A DNA stretch of 64,000 nt from Magnolia sinica (lineage: Eukaryota > Streptophyta > Magnoliopsida > Magnoliales > Magnoliaceae), in NCBI RefSeq assembly GCF_029962835.1, contig NC_080588.1, forward strand, positions 48,901,001 to 48,965,000, given 5' to 3'. A program made the translations under genes and the position numbers. The notes beneath the pieces are model-generated. The model saw only the letters and a program-made list of their open reading frames with translations, was not told the origin of the DNA and did not search any database. Of the stretch, positions 35,469 to 45,608 are shown one piece after another; position 1 is the first letter of the stretch, and each line of letters begins with the position of its first letter.

Positions 35469-36342
35469 CTTACTCTTCAGGTAAGTAAGATCATTTTGAT
35501 ATCCTTCTAAAGTCGCCAGACCATCTCCTTGTATCATGTCAGGATGTGCCTCTGAGATGTGGAAAGTGATTTCAAAGCATGAAACAATTGATTAGTAGAA
35601 GCGATTAAAAAACATGAGACAAGGATAATTTAAGAATGCAACAATTCAATTCACCTGGATAACCAGCAATAGTCATGCCAAAGTAATCGCCATATTTGGC
35701 TTGAATATGCCTCACCTACAAAAGAAAAAAAATCAGGCAAGTTATGGTTAAACTGAGGAATACAAAGTAGAACCACCAATAGATACTAGTGTGTAAAATA
35801 TTAAAAAAGAACATTAGAAATAATAAAACTTGCATGCATCATCCTACCAAAAGATTTCCATTTTAGAAAATCATTCTCAATGTCCCAATTACAATAGAAC
35901 AATGTCCGGTGTCTTGGTCTTAATTGAGAAGTGTGGAGATAAGAAAATAGACTAGTAAAGCAAGATGGCTCATCTGAAGACACTTCATGGCACATGTAAG
36001 GATAACCTGATGAAGATATAATCAATAGACGAGTGAGATCCTACAGGTCCCTTTACATGCTTTTTATTATTATTATTATTGAAATTTTCTCCTTTATGTA
36101 AAAAATCCTCATCCAAAAAGGCATAAAAGAAGTTTATGTCAAGGAAAGTGCATGAATACCAGGTCGAGAGCACAAGCAAATCCACCAGCGACTTGAACAA
36201 ACTTGTCCTGTCCGTGGGGAGGATCCCCCCTAAGAGCCAAAACATTCTCGATGCCATTAGTTTTAATGGTATCCAGAGCATGGTCGATCTTCTCCACTAG
36301 CATGTTTGTGCAAGTCAAATGCATCATTGTTTCTACGCAAAT
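35469..36342 (-). pseudogene. MTHFR: Captured methylenetetrahydrofolate reductase gene fragment (three exons)
   Basis: MTHFR reduces 5,10-methylene-THF to 5-methyl-THF in one-carbon metabolism. Three consecutive exons are present on the minus strand. Exon 36342-36160 (61 codons) reads [20 protein letters not shown] then [19 protein letters not shown]. Exon 35715-35655 reads VRHIQAKYGDYFGMTIAGYP. Exon 35551-35469 reads AHPDMIQGDGLATLEGYQND then LTYLKSK. Introns 35716-36159 and 35552-35654 have GT...AG borders, and the phases join without a break, giving about 109 uninterrupted residues of the catalytic barrel including the substrate-region RGDPP motif. No start, stop or regulatory domain is present. 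The fragment is genomic (introns kept) and sits inside the hAT-like element, so it was probably acquired by transduplication. Confidence 0.88.
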
Positions 36343-36397
36343 CTGCAAGACGAGAATTAAAAAGGGGAGAGAAATGAAAAGGGTTTTAAGGTTTTTA

Positions 36398-36403
<6 letters not shown>

Positions 36404-36456
<53 letters not shown>
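36404..36456. repeat. (TA)n microsatellite
   Basis: This is an uninterrupted TA run inside the hAT-like element, between the MTHFR fragment and the right terminal repeat. Confidence 0.95.
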
Positions 36457-36459
<3 letters not shown>

Positions 36460-36628
36460 CCGAGTCGAGTCAAGCTGGGGTCAGCTCGAACTCAGCTTGA
36501 ACTCATTTTCGAGCCGTAAAAAATGGCTCGACTCAAATCGAACTCGTTTCGAGTCGAGTCGAGCTTTTTCGGGGCGAGTTGAGCGAGTTGACTAAGCTGG
36601 CTCGGTTCGTGTACACCCCTATGTTGCG

Positions 36629-36852
36629 ACTATCTCATCAAACTCCTTGATGTGCAAATATGGACTTCAGAATCTAATCTATGAAACTCAGGAAGGAGTT
36701 GTATTACTCCAGGTTTGATATCCACATTTCCTGCATTAAGTGGAAAGACCATGCAGGAAGGTGTATATACCCCCATCAGTTGTAAATAATCACGTAGAGT
36801 ACGAGGTGGGAGTGCATTATGCACCTCGTTTTTATCTTGAACTTCTCACCTA
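36629..36852 (-). pseudogene. Athila gag N-terminal piece
   Basis: The minus-strand frame 36630-36824 reads HNALPPRTLRDYLQLMGVYT, then MVFPLNAGNVDIKPGVIQLL and PEFHRLDSEVHICTS, an Athila gag start region. It is separated from the rest of gag by the hAT-like insertion. It breaks off at about 36852, where plus-strand chromovirus sequence starts, so the Athila 5' leader and 5' LTR are lost. Confidence 0.8.
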
Positions 36853-37240
36853 GATTGGTTTATCATAGTATTCATAGATGATATTCTCATATATTATAAG
36901 ACCCAGGAAGAGCATGAGCAACTTCTTAGAGTTACTCTTCAAACCCTACAGGAGTACCAGTTACAAGCTAAATTTGAAAAGTGTGAATTCTAGGAGGAAG
37001 TGAAATTTTTAAGCCATGTAGTTTCGAAGAAGGGCGTGTCGGTAGACCAATCAAAGGTATAAGAAATATTGAAGTGGGAACAGCCCATGAGTGTGACCGA
37101 AATACGTAGTTTTCTTGGTTTAGTGGGGTATTATCGAAGAATTCTCTCGGATTGCAGCACCATTAACTCGATTAACCAGGAATGGTGTAAAGTTCATTTG
37201 GGATGATACTTGTGATCAAGAATTTCAGAAGTAAAGATTA
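36853..37240 (+). pseudogene. Chromovirus RT, 3' part
   Basis: The sequence enters in the middle of RT at FVIVFIDDILIYYKTQEEHE (the FIDD box is intact), then HEQLLRVTLQTLQEYQLQAK and the HVVSKKGVSVDQSKV segment. Stops appear after KCEF and after SKV. The 5' LTR, gag, protease and RT N-terminus are missing because of the head-to-head junction with Athila gag at about 36852. Confidence 0.85.
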
Positions 37241-37242
37241 GG

Positions 37243-37721
37243 TTGACGACGGCTCCTATCCTCACCATTCCTTCGAGTGGTAAAAAGTTTGTAATCTTAA
37301 GTGATGCTTCGGATAGAGGTTTAGGTTGTGTCCTTATGCAACAAGGTAAGGTCGTAGCTTATGCCTATAGGCAGTTGAAAGTGTATGATCAGAATTATCC
37401 TACTCATGATTTGGAGTTGGCAGCCATGGTTTTTGCTCTAAAAGTATGGAGGCATTATCTATATCGGGAGAAGTTCAAGCTATTTTCAAACCATAAAAGT
37501 TTAAAGTATTTTTCTCTTAGAAAGAATTGAATATGTGGCAGCGTAGGTGGATGAAATTCTTGAAGGACTATGACTTCACCCTCCAATATCATCTAAGTAA
37601 AGCTAATGCAGTAGCAAATGCCTTAAGTCGTAAGCCGCACGAAGTAATTTCTCACCTCATGATTCAATGGTGGGAGATGTTAGATACAGTTAAAGATTTT
37701 GATGTCCAATTGAATTCGTGA
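37243..37721 (+). pseudogene. Chromovirus RNase H
   Basis: The open frame 37243-37530 reads [20 protein letters not shown], then [20 protein letters not shown] and [20 protein letters not shown]. The first Asp and the Glu are visible. The third catalytic Asp is Asn here ([12 protein letters not shown]). After a stop, 37527-37721 continues with MWQRRWMKFLKDYDFTLQYH and NALSRK, the connection toward integrase. Confidence 0.88.
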
Positions 37722-37724
37722 ATG

Positions 37725-38590
37725 TTTGTAGCTCATCTCTTTAACCTAGCCATTCAACCTTCCTTAATTAGTAAGGTTATAGAAGCTCAACAACAAGATT
37801 TATGGCTGCAAGCCAAGGTAATTGAAGGTGAAAAAGGTGGTAAGTCGGAATAGAAAGTTGGTACCAATGGTGGATTAGAGTTCCAAGGAAGATTATGTAT
37901 ATCAAATGTGGCTAAATTAAAGAAGGAAATTATGAACGAGGCACATCGCAAGTTCACAATCCACCCTGGAGGTACGAAGATGTATTGCGATATGCGTAGG
38001 AAATATTGGTGGAATAATATGAATATGGGGATCGTTGATTTTGTGGCCAAATGTCTCACATGTCAACAAGTGAAAGCAGAGCATCAGAAACCATCGCCGA
38101 TGTTACAGCCACTGTCGATTGCTGAGTGGAAGTGGGAGCACATATCCATGGATTTCATTATGGGATTGCCACAGTCGACATGTAATAATCATGATGCAGT
38201 TTGGGTCATTGTCGTTCGGTTAACTAAGTTCGCACATTTTTTTCCTATACGTGTTACCTATCCCTTAGAAGAATTATGTAAGCTCTATATTAAACAAATA
38301 ATTAGACTGCATGGAGTGCCTATATCTATCATATCCGATTGGGATTCCAGGATCATGTCTCATTTTTGGAGAAGTTTACAGAAGGCACTAGAAACCACTA
38401 TTGATTTCAGCACCGCTTTCCACCCTCAGACTAAACGAGTGAATCAGATCCTTGAGGATATGCTCCGAGCTTACGTGCTTGATTTCAAAAGGAGTTGGGA
38501 TAACCATTTATCATTGATCGAGTTCACTTATAATAATAGCTACCAAACGAGTATCAGCATAGTAGATTTCCAAATTGTTGGGTAGAAGTT
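37725..38590 (+). pseudogene. Chromovirus integrase
   Basis: The 225-codon frame 37908-38585 spans the zinc N-terminus (HRKFTIHPGGTKMYCDMRRK, CLTCQQVKAEHQKP) and catalytic core (SMDFIMGLPQSTCNNHDAVW, ISIISDWDSRIMSHFWRSLQ). The first two catalytic Asp residues are visible. At HPQTKRVNQILEDML the loop carrying the third acidic residue is shortened and the Glu is gone, so the enzyme would be dead although the frame is open. A stop at 38583-38585 precedes the C-terminal domain. Confidence 0.9.
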
Positions 38591-39204
38591 GGAGAAGATA
38601 TCTTGCTTGGGCTAGAGATTGTGCAAGAGACAACAAAGAAGATTTTTATCATTAGAAACCACTTGTGCAAATCTCAAAGTCGTCAGAAGAGTTATGGAGA
38701 CAATCACATAAGAGATCTTGAGTTTGCAGTAGGAAATCATGTCTTTTTAAAGATTTCTCTTATGAAGGGCGTCATGAGGTTCGGTAAAAAAAAAAAAAAA
38801 AAAAAGCTGGCTCCAAGGTATATAGGTCCATTCGAGGTTCTAGAAAGGGTTGGTGTTGTTGCATATAGGCTTGGTTTACCGCCTCAGTTGTTCGGTATCC
38901 ATGATGTTTTCCATGTGTCGATGTTAAGGAAATATGAGCGAGACGTTTCTCATGTTATATACTGGCAACCATTAGAGATCCGGGAAGATGCTTCATACAT
39001 CGAACAACAAGTCTGTATTCTTGATAGGAAAGACCAAGTGTTTTGATCCAAAGTTATATGGTTAGTAAAGGTTTAGTGGAGTCACCATGGCGAGGAAGAG
39101 GTTTATTGGGAATGAGAGGCTGAGATCAGAGAGAAATATCCTCACCTGTTCGCACTTTAGGTATATAAATTTTAAGGATGAAATTTCTTATAAGGAAAGT
39201 AGAA
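38591..39204 (+). pseudogene. Chromovirus integrase C-terminus and chromodomain-like tail
   Basis: The frame 38603-39046 reads [20 protein letters not shown], then a Lys run from a 20-base poly-A tract, then [20 protein letters not shown] and [20 protein letters not shown]. After the stop at 39046 a degraded chromodomain-like tail follows (SHHGEEEVYWE region). The tail in chromoviruses directs insertion to particular chromatin. A purine-rich stretch AAGGAAAGTAGAA at 39192-39204 is the probable polypurine tract. Confidence 0.82.
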
Positions 39205-41520
39205 TGTAATAACCTGAATTAATCTTAACCATCCCATTTTAACCGTTAATTAATGTGCGAAACTAATCCAATAGGGCCGTTGATCTACATGATCAACCTA
39301 TCCAATCTTGACCGTTGATTTCAACATATCCAAACCAACCATCCATTAATGAATAAAATCAACCATGCATCTGACAATCCATCCAAAGAAACACTCATCT
39401 AACCATTGATTTGCTGAAAATCGTCAACACACTTGTCATCCGACTAATTAAACTGACTGTCCATATCTTGCCGGTCATGTGGCCACCCACAATTCTACTT
39501 GTCTATCTGACCACATACCCAATGTGGGGTCTACACCAAAGGTGTACGTATCACCTCCTTTAGAAGCCACCATTCATCACTCTTTCATTTAACCCTTTCT
39601 CACATCATATCCATCCATATCACCTTCAATCCATATGTACATTTGGCCGTCCCACCACCGATCAAACAATAGCTCATCTTGCCATATGTTTATACATCCA
39701 TCTACACATCTATGTATGCATCATAGCTTACACACCATGTGCAACCATCACATTCACACACACCTTTCACACATATGGCATGCATGTACCATATTATGCA
39801 TACACCTACCTCACGTCCACACACATTGCACAATATGGCACACGTGCAATGCACAACATGTGCATGAAATCAAAGCAACGTGGAGCACGTGCTTTGAACG
39901 AAAAAAAAAAAAAAAAAAACTTAAGAAACAAAAAATGTAAGAGTACTTAAAGTGCTCTCTTTCACACATGCATCATGTGGAAAGAGGAGCTTATAAGAGA
40001 GGGAGGGAGGGAGGGAGGGAGGAAAAAAAAAAAAACACTAGCTGGTCATTCACGTGAGAAGAGAGAGAGAGGAAAAGGTATAGAGAGACAGGAAAAGAAA
40101 AAGAAAAAGAAAACAAAAGAGAAAAGGAAAGAGAGAGAAAGAAAAGGAAGAATAAAATAATAAAAGTAAATTAAACCAAAAAAAAAAAAAAAGGTAAGCT
40201 TCTCTCACTTGATTGTATGAAAAATTTATTTTTTTTTATATATTTTTGTTTATTCATTTGTACATATAACTAATTTTTACCATCTTAAATGTTCTTTTAA
40301 TTTGATGTAATTACTTAGTATGCTCCCTAAAATGTGTTTAATTTTTTTTACTACGGTTGTCGTTATTTTAATATGCCTCAATTCGACTTTTATATCGTCT
40401 TATTGTTAATCATACCTTGAAAATTATTTATTTATTTATTTAGTTTTTTTAAAAAAAATTATTGTAGGAATCTTGAGTTTATATTTATATTCTTTTTTAT
40501 AGATTCTAAGATCTAATTGATTACGTTGCATGTTTAGTGGTTTTTTTTTTTTTTTTGTATAATTTTAATCATGTACGAACAATTTACACTGATCGAAAAT
40601 TTTGTTTTTAATTTGATAAATTATGGACATCACATATTATGGTTTGATCGAAGAATAGCAAGCAAATGAAGGTTTTTAGAAAAATTTAATTCATGCAATA
40701 TAAAAATCATGCATCATTGAAATAGTTATGGAACGTCAAAAATAGGTGGGGCAATCATTCCCTTGTGTTGAAAATTCCTAAATCGTAAATAGGTGGGGAA
40801 ACTTAGATCCTTAGTTTGAAAGTCTCAAAATCTCAATTGATACCTCTTAGAACCTCTACTGTATCCTCTGGGTGGTGAGCATGTTGGGATTGCAAAAGGT
40901 TTCTGCTATCACGTTCAGTAGGTTAGTAGCCTGACCAACTAATGTACAAATGGGTTCCTCACCAAATGCCCTTTGGATGGGTGAGCATGTCACACAAGAG
41001 GTTCTCATTGCTAGGCTAGGTGTTGTATTAGCCCGGGTGTTGACCAACCGGTGTAAACTTGCCCTGGTGTTAAAAAGAATAAATTACACTTATTATTATG
41101 AATTATAGCAAATGTTGATTTCATTCATTCATTTTCTTTGAATTTACATTGAAAAATTTTGTTTATTAATATCTCTATCTGTTTACTTTACCCAATTAGG
41201 TAGTATATATTTTAGTACATTATATGATGTTATTTTTTAAGCCTGTGTTGAGATTTCCCACTAGGCTTCGCAGCTTACCCTATTGGGATTTTAAAATTTT
41301 CAACATCAGGATCTCGTGGTGGCGCTTAAAGAGATTTACTTTTACATTTAAATTAAATTTTTATTTTTTTAACATTTTTTGAATAAGTTATAATAAACAT
41401 TTAGTATGATAGTATAGTGATGATATGTGTTGAATCATGAGCTTGGTGATAATCTTCAATAGTCGAGACATGGATATTTTATTTTTAAATAAATATTTAT
41501 TTATTATATTTTATGAATGA
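39205..41520 (+). repeat. Chromovirus 3' LTR (approximate end)
   Basis: The block starts TGTAATAACCTGAATTAATC directly after the polypurine tract. It holds pyrimidine and (CACA) rich sequence, two poly-A runs, a (GGGA)n tract at 40001-40019 and long AT-rich stretches. The right border was not located exactly; by 41548 a copia remnant has begun. Open frames inside are low-complexity. Confidence 0.6.
40001..40019 (+). other. G-quadruplex-forming motif in the LTR
   Basis: Five GGG runs separated by single A bases (GGGAGGGAGGGAGGGAGGG) match the G-quadruplex pattern with one-base loops on the sense strand. Confidence 0.85.
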
Positions 41521-41547
41521 AAATTATTTTTTCAATATATGTATGGA

Positions 41548-42480
41548 TTATAAAATGTAAACATACAAAATATAAGTCATGCCTTCAGGTACGAAAATCG
41601 AGGTCAGATATACCCAAGTGCCGGATTTCGTAGCGTAATACCCCCCTTTAAGAAAACAATGTAAGCGATCAACTAACAACAATTTACAAACTAGAAAAGA
41701 ATGTTTGGTAGTTGTCAAAGTATTTCGAAAAATATCCACAATTTGATCTTGAGATACCACGTGTGGAAGATAAATAATCTCAAACTGAAACTTCTTATGA
41801 ATAAAATAGCAATCCACCTTAATATGTTTGTCTACTCATAAAAAAGAATTAAAAGTAATATGAATAATGCAAGTATTATCGACATTAAAAAAATAAAAAA
41901 TCAATGTGGTAAGAGAAATTCCAAAATCTGATAGTAACTTCTCTAGCCAAATTATCTCACCGCAAAAGGAAGATATAGCTCTATACTCCACCTCCATGCT
42001 AGACATGGAGATTGTTATTTGCTTCTTGCACTTCTAAGATATAAGTGAAATGCCAAGAAATATACAATATCCCATAGTAGATCGTTTAGTGAGAGCACAT
42101 CCTACCCAGCCAACAATGACATAGACAACAAGCTTAAGAAGAGATGTAGATGAAAAGATCAATAACAAATCTATGGTACCCCTCAAACATTAGATAATTC
42201 TCAGGATAGTGGTCGTGTGCATGGTACAGGCTCAACAACTAACTTACTAATAACATGCACAGCATATTCAAAATCATGTCTGGCCATTAGGTAAACAAGA
42301 CTGCTAACAAAGAGACGGAATAGGATATGGTGCTCCAAAAGATCACCATCTTGTTTAGTATATTAAACATCCAATTCCATCAGTGTCTCAATGATCCCTT
42401 GATTAGAAAAAAGTATGAGGTTGATGAGTTCCCGGATGTAATATAGCTGGAAAATTTTCAAATTTATAATCCATTAGTGG
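41548..42480 (-). pseudogene. Ty1-copia RT/RNase H remnant
   Basis: The minus-strand frame 41548-41817 reads DCYFIHKKFQFEIIYLPHVV, then SQDQIVDIFRNTLTTTKHSF, the C-terminus of copia RNase H. Upstream (41820-42130) KRSTMGYCIFLG and SMSSMEVEYRAISSFCGEII are visible, with the WLEKLLSDFGI segment. RT traces extend to about 42450. Stops are frequent. It differs from the copia element at 1458-3276 and 6478-8303. Confidence 0.85.
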
Positions 42481-42599
42481 ATATGTATAATTAAAAGTAG
42501 ATACAAGAAAATCAATTTTTAAGAATAAAAAGAATTAAGAATACACTTATTATATAAAGCCAAAGGTCAAGATAAAACATGCAAGGTTTAGATTTTAGC

Positions 42600-42960
42600 A
42601 CAGAATTGACCCGGAAAACAATGTCATCGTATATAATTCACACATCAATTCAAATGGCAATGACAGTTGTTGTAACTAACATGACTCAAGTGGAACTTGT
42701 ATTTTTTAAGTCTGAAGACAGAGACAAATAAGTTTACAAGATTGCTAATGGTGGTAGATCCAGTAAATATAAAGAACTCATTATTTCATTACAAAAACAA
42801 ACACATTGACATCAAGTATCATTACATTTACAAGCTTATGAATAGTAAGACAATCATACTCGGGTTTTACATATCCAAAGATCATAGTGCAACTATATTC
42901 ACAAAAGCAATGAAGGCAGAAAATTTTCTTAAGTGGGAGTTGGAATTGCGGTGGGAATAA
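42600..42960 (+). pseudogene. Ty1-copia RNase H scrap, opposite orientation
   Basis: The frame 42697-42960 contains HYKNKHIDIKYHYIYKLMNS and SKDHSATIFTKAMKAENFLK, matching the copia RNase H tail (the TKHI and ADIFTKA equivalents). It lies head to head with the minus-strand copia remnant. Confidence 0.7.
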
Positions 42961-43588
42961 AAAATAGTCAAGTTAAAGGATATTATTAAAAGCCGAGTAA
43001 ACTTAATTTCTAAGTCCTAGCATAATTAATATTAAATTAGTTGTTATTTACCTTTTTAACAAGTTTTTATTTTGAGTTGTCTTACTTTAGAGAAATTATA
43101 AATGGGAAAGTATAAGTCAAGAAAGTAATAAATTTTTTATCTCCAATTTTTTTCCCAGTGTTGTGAAAGCTAATTCTCTTAGAACTAGATGCAAGTTGCC
43201 ATGGCAACTGTGGAAGTATAATTGTTGACTAGACCTATTTTTGTCGTCCACCTTATAGACTACTAATCAAATGGTCAATATTTGTCAGATTGGTGTTATG
43301 TTTGCATGGTAGGCCATAAGATACGCATTGGACCTAATGAACGGTCTAGATCAATTGATTGGATTTTCTAAGAGTCACGATGCAATTAGAAGCACTACAA
43401 TTTATAATGCTCCAGGAGTACTTGAGCATCTCTCTTTATTATAAATTATATAGAATCATAACTATGCACGTATGCATTCTCCAAAACTTAAGAACTCGGA
43501 CTTGGCTTGATTGACCAGCGAGTCAGGATGACCATGTGAACGGACGGGGATTGGGTGCTACACCACCAGGACCTAGCCAGAGACGGAC
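42961..43588. other. Unclassified AT-rich DNA
   Basis: This probably includes the 3' end of the plus-strand copia scrap, then unassigned sequence. No gene or repeat structure was recognised. Confidence 0.4.
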
Positions 43589-44036
43589 GGTCCTGGCAGG
43601 GGTTCTGTGGGGCCGACCGTGATGTATGTATTTGATCCACACCTTCCATCCATTTTGACAGACCATTTTAGTGCATGAGCCCGAAAAGGAGGCAGATCGA
43701 AGCTTGAGCGGACCACACCACAGGAAGCAGTGGTGACAACGACATCCACCGTTGAAATCTTCCTAGGGCCCACCAAAATGTTTATTTTCCATCCAAGCTG
43801 TTTATAAGTTCAGACAGGCTGGATGAGGGAAAAACATAACTATCAGGTTGATCCAAAACTTCTGTGGCCCCCAAGAGATTTTCAACTGTAGACGTTCCAT
43901 CCCCACTGTTTATAATGGTATGGTCCACTTGAGCATTAGATCTGCCTCATTTTTTGGCTCGTGCCCTAAAGTGATCCGTCAAAATCGACGGTGCGGATAA
44001 AACTCATACATCAAAGTGGGAGCCCCTGCCAGGACC
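43589..44036. mobile_element. MITE with long terminal inverted repeats
   Basis: The left end GGTCCTGGCAGGGGTTCTGT and the inverted right end GGTCCTGGCAGGGGCTCCCA match, and the similarity continues inward for about 100 bases (TGATGTATG, TTTTGACRGA, GAGGCAGATC). No clear target-site duplication was found. It has no coding capacity. Confidence 0.75.
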
Positions 44037-44890
44037 ATACCCATTGTTTCCATTTGAGAATTTATTAGCTTCCAATGAATTAAAAGTGTCCTAATGTGCC
44101 ATTTGTTGCAAATGGAAATCATAGCTAATAAATCTATAATACTGACTTATGCGCCACATAGATAGGTCTTCCATATGCTCATCCAACCGTTGGCCTATTT
44201 TCTCAACGGTTTGGATGATCAAACATGGGCTCAATTTACTGAAACTTGCAAATCATCAGAGCAGCCGGAGTTTTAGGGACCATTGATCTAGTGGATTATC
44301 ACGTGGACGAGGAACAACCTAAACAATTACAGAACAGTCTTAGCCCTCCAATAATTTTAAAACTAATGCAATGTGGATCAACGGTCCTGATCATCTTCGA
44401 TAGTAGAATGCTTGAGATGGGGTAATATCACATTATTTTAGCAAATTTATTTTGAGAAATAGTCACGTTGTGATGGTATCATATTCAATCGAGGCACTTG
44501 GACGCCTAACCTCACTCACTAGATACGGACCAATCATTAAATACAATATATATTTGGTGTCTAGTGCATAAAAATCAGACTGATTGAGATTATCAAATCC
44601 ACTCATGACGTGGCCTTCTTTTTATAGTCATTCATTTTCGTGTGTTGGATGAGATGGTTACCAAGATCTGATAAAATAGATGCTTTCAATAGAACCATAA
44701 GAGAAACATGATGGGGCCCATTGGATTGAAAATTCAAAATTGTTGATTGAAAGTTAGAATGATTTGATCGGACCGTCCTGATCTTATGATGGGATGTCCA
44801 CAGATCTTACTCTGACAGCACCACGTGAACAAGATTGTCGAACAATGTAGAAAAGCATATTTTGTTTCCAACATTACATAAATATTCATC
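44037..44890. other. Unclassified intergenic DNA
   Basis: No reading frame or structured repeat was recognised. GATCGGACCGTCC and similar phrases suggest decayed MITE-like sequence. Confidence 0.4.
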
Positions 44891-44899
44891 CCTCAGGTT

Positions 44900-45490
44900 T
44901 GTTTGGTCCAGCCTCGTATTCAATGTCCATCATGTGGGGCCAACCTTTAATATGGACTGTTCATTGTGCGGGCCCCACTTTTGATGTGGGCCGTCCATCA
45001 TGCAGGGCCCACCATCAATGTTATTGCCCATCATATGGGGCCCACATTGAACATCCACTACCCATGTGGACCCACCTTTGATGTGAGCCGTCCATCATGC
45101 AGGGCCCAACTAGGATGTCGGCCACTCGTCATTAGGGCTGCCCTTTGACATGGACCATCCATCATGTGGGGCCCACCTTGATGTGAGTCATCCATCCGAG
45201 GAAGCCCACCTTTAATGTGGGCCATCCATCATGTGGGCCCCACCTTCAATGTAGGCCATCCATCATGCAGAGCTCGCCTTGGATGCAGGTCATTCATCAT
45301 TAAGAACCAACCTTCAATATGGACCATCCATTTAGGCCCCGCCTCGATGTGAGTCATCAACCACATGACGCCCAATTCAATGTCCATTGCCCATCATGCA
45401 AAGCCCACCTTTGATGTGAGACCATCCATCATGTAAGCCCCCCACCTCTAAGTGGGTTGTCCATTATACCGGTTCACTTGGGATGTGGGC
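44900..45490. repeat. Degenerate GGGCCCACC / CCGTCCATCATG minisatellite
   Basis: At least ten imperfect units repeat the theme GATGTGGGCCGTCCATCATG followed by NNGGGCCCACCTTT, with unit length about 30-60 bases. The short open frames here follow the repeat. Confidence 0.8.
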
Positions 45491-45570
45491 TATATATAAT
45501 TAGAGGGGCCAACCTTTAACATGCACCCTTAATTAGGGTAGTATCACATAGGCCTCCTTTGACAAGGACC

Positions 45571-45572
<2 letters not shown>

Positions 45573-45605
<33 letters not shown>
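45573..45605. repeat. (GA)n microsatellite
   Basis: This is an uninterrupted GA run of about 33 bases. Confidence 0.95.

Positions 45606-45608
<3 letters not shown>

Larger units (their letters stand above)
35109..36620. mobile_element. hAT-like element carrying MTHFR exons (Pack-type)
   Basis: Terminal inverted repeats AGGGGTGTACA(T)CGA(G)CCGA begin at 35109 and, inverted, at 36620. Subterminal zones are rich in GAGCTCGA / TCGAGC repeats. The 8 bp outside are GTGTAGCT (35101-35108) and ATGTTGCG (36621-36628), 5 of 8 identical. Dropping one 8-mer lets Athila gag read through, so the borders are right. No transposase is present, so it is non-autonomous. A (TA)n tract lies at 36404-36456. The interior is captured host gene sequence. 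Confidence 0.85.

Noticed and set aside
43581..44044. Target-site duplication for the 43589-44036 MITE
   Set aside because: The flanks AGACGGAC and ATACCCAT do not match, so the superfamily is left open.
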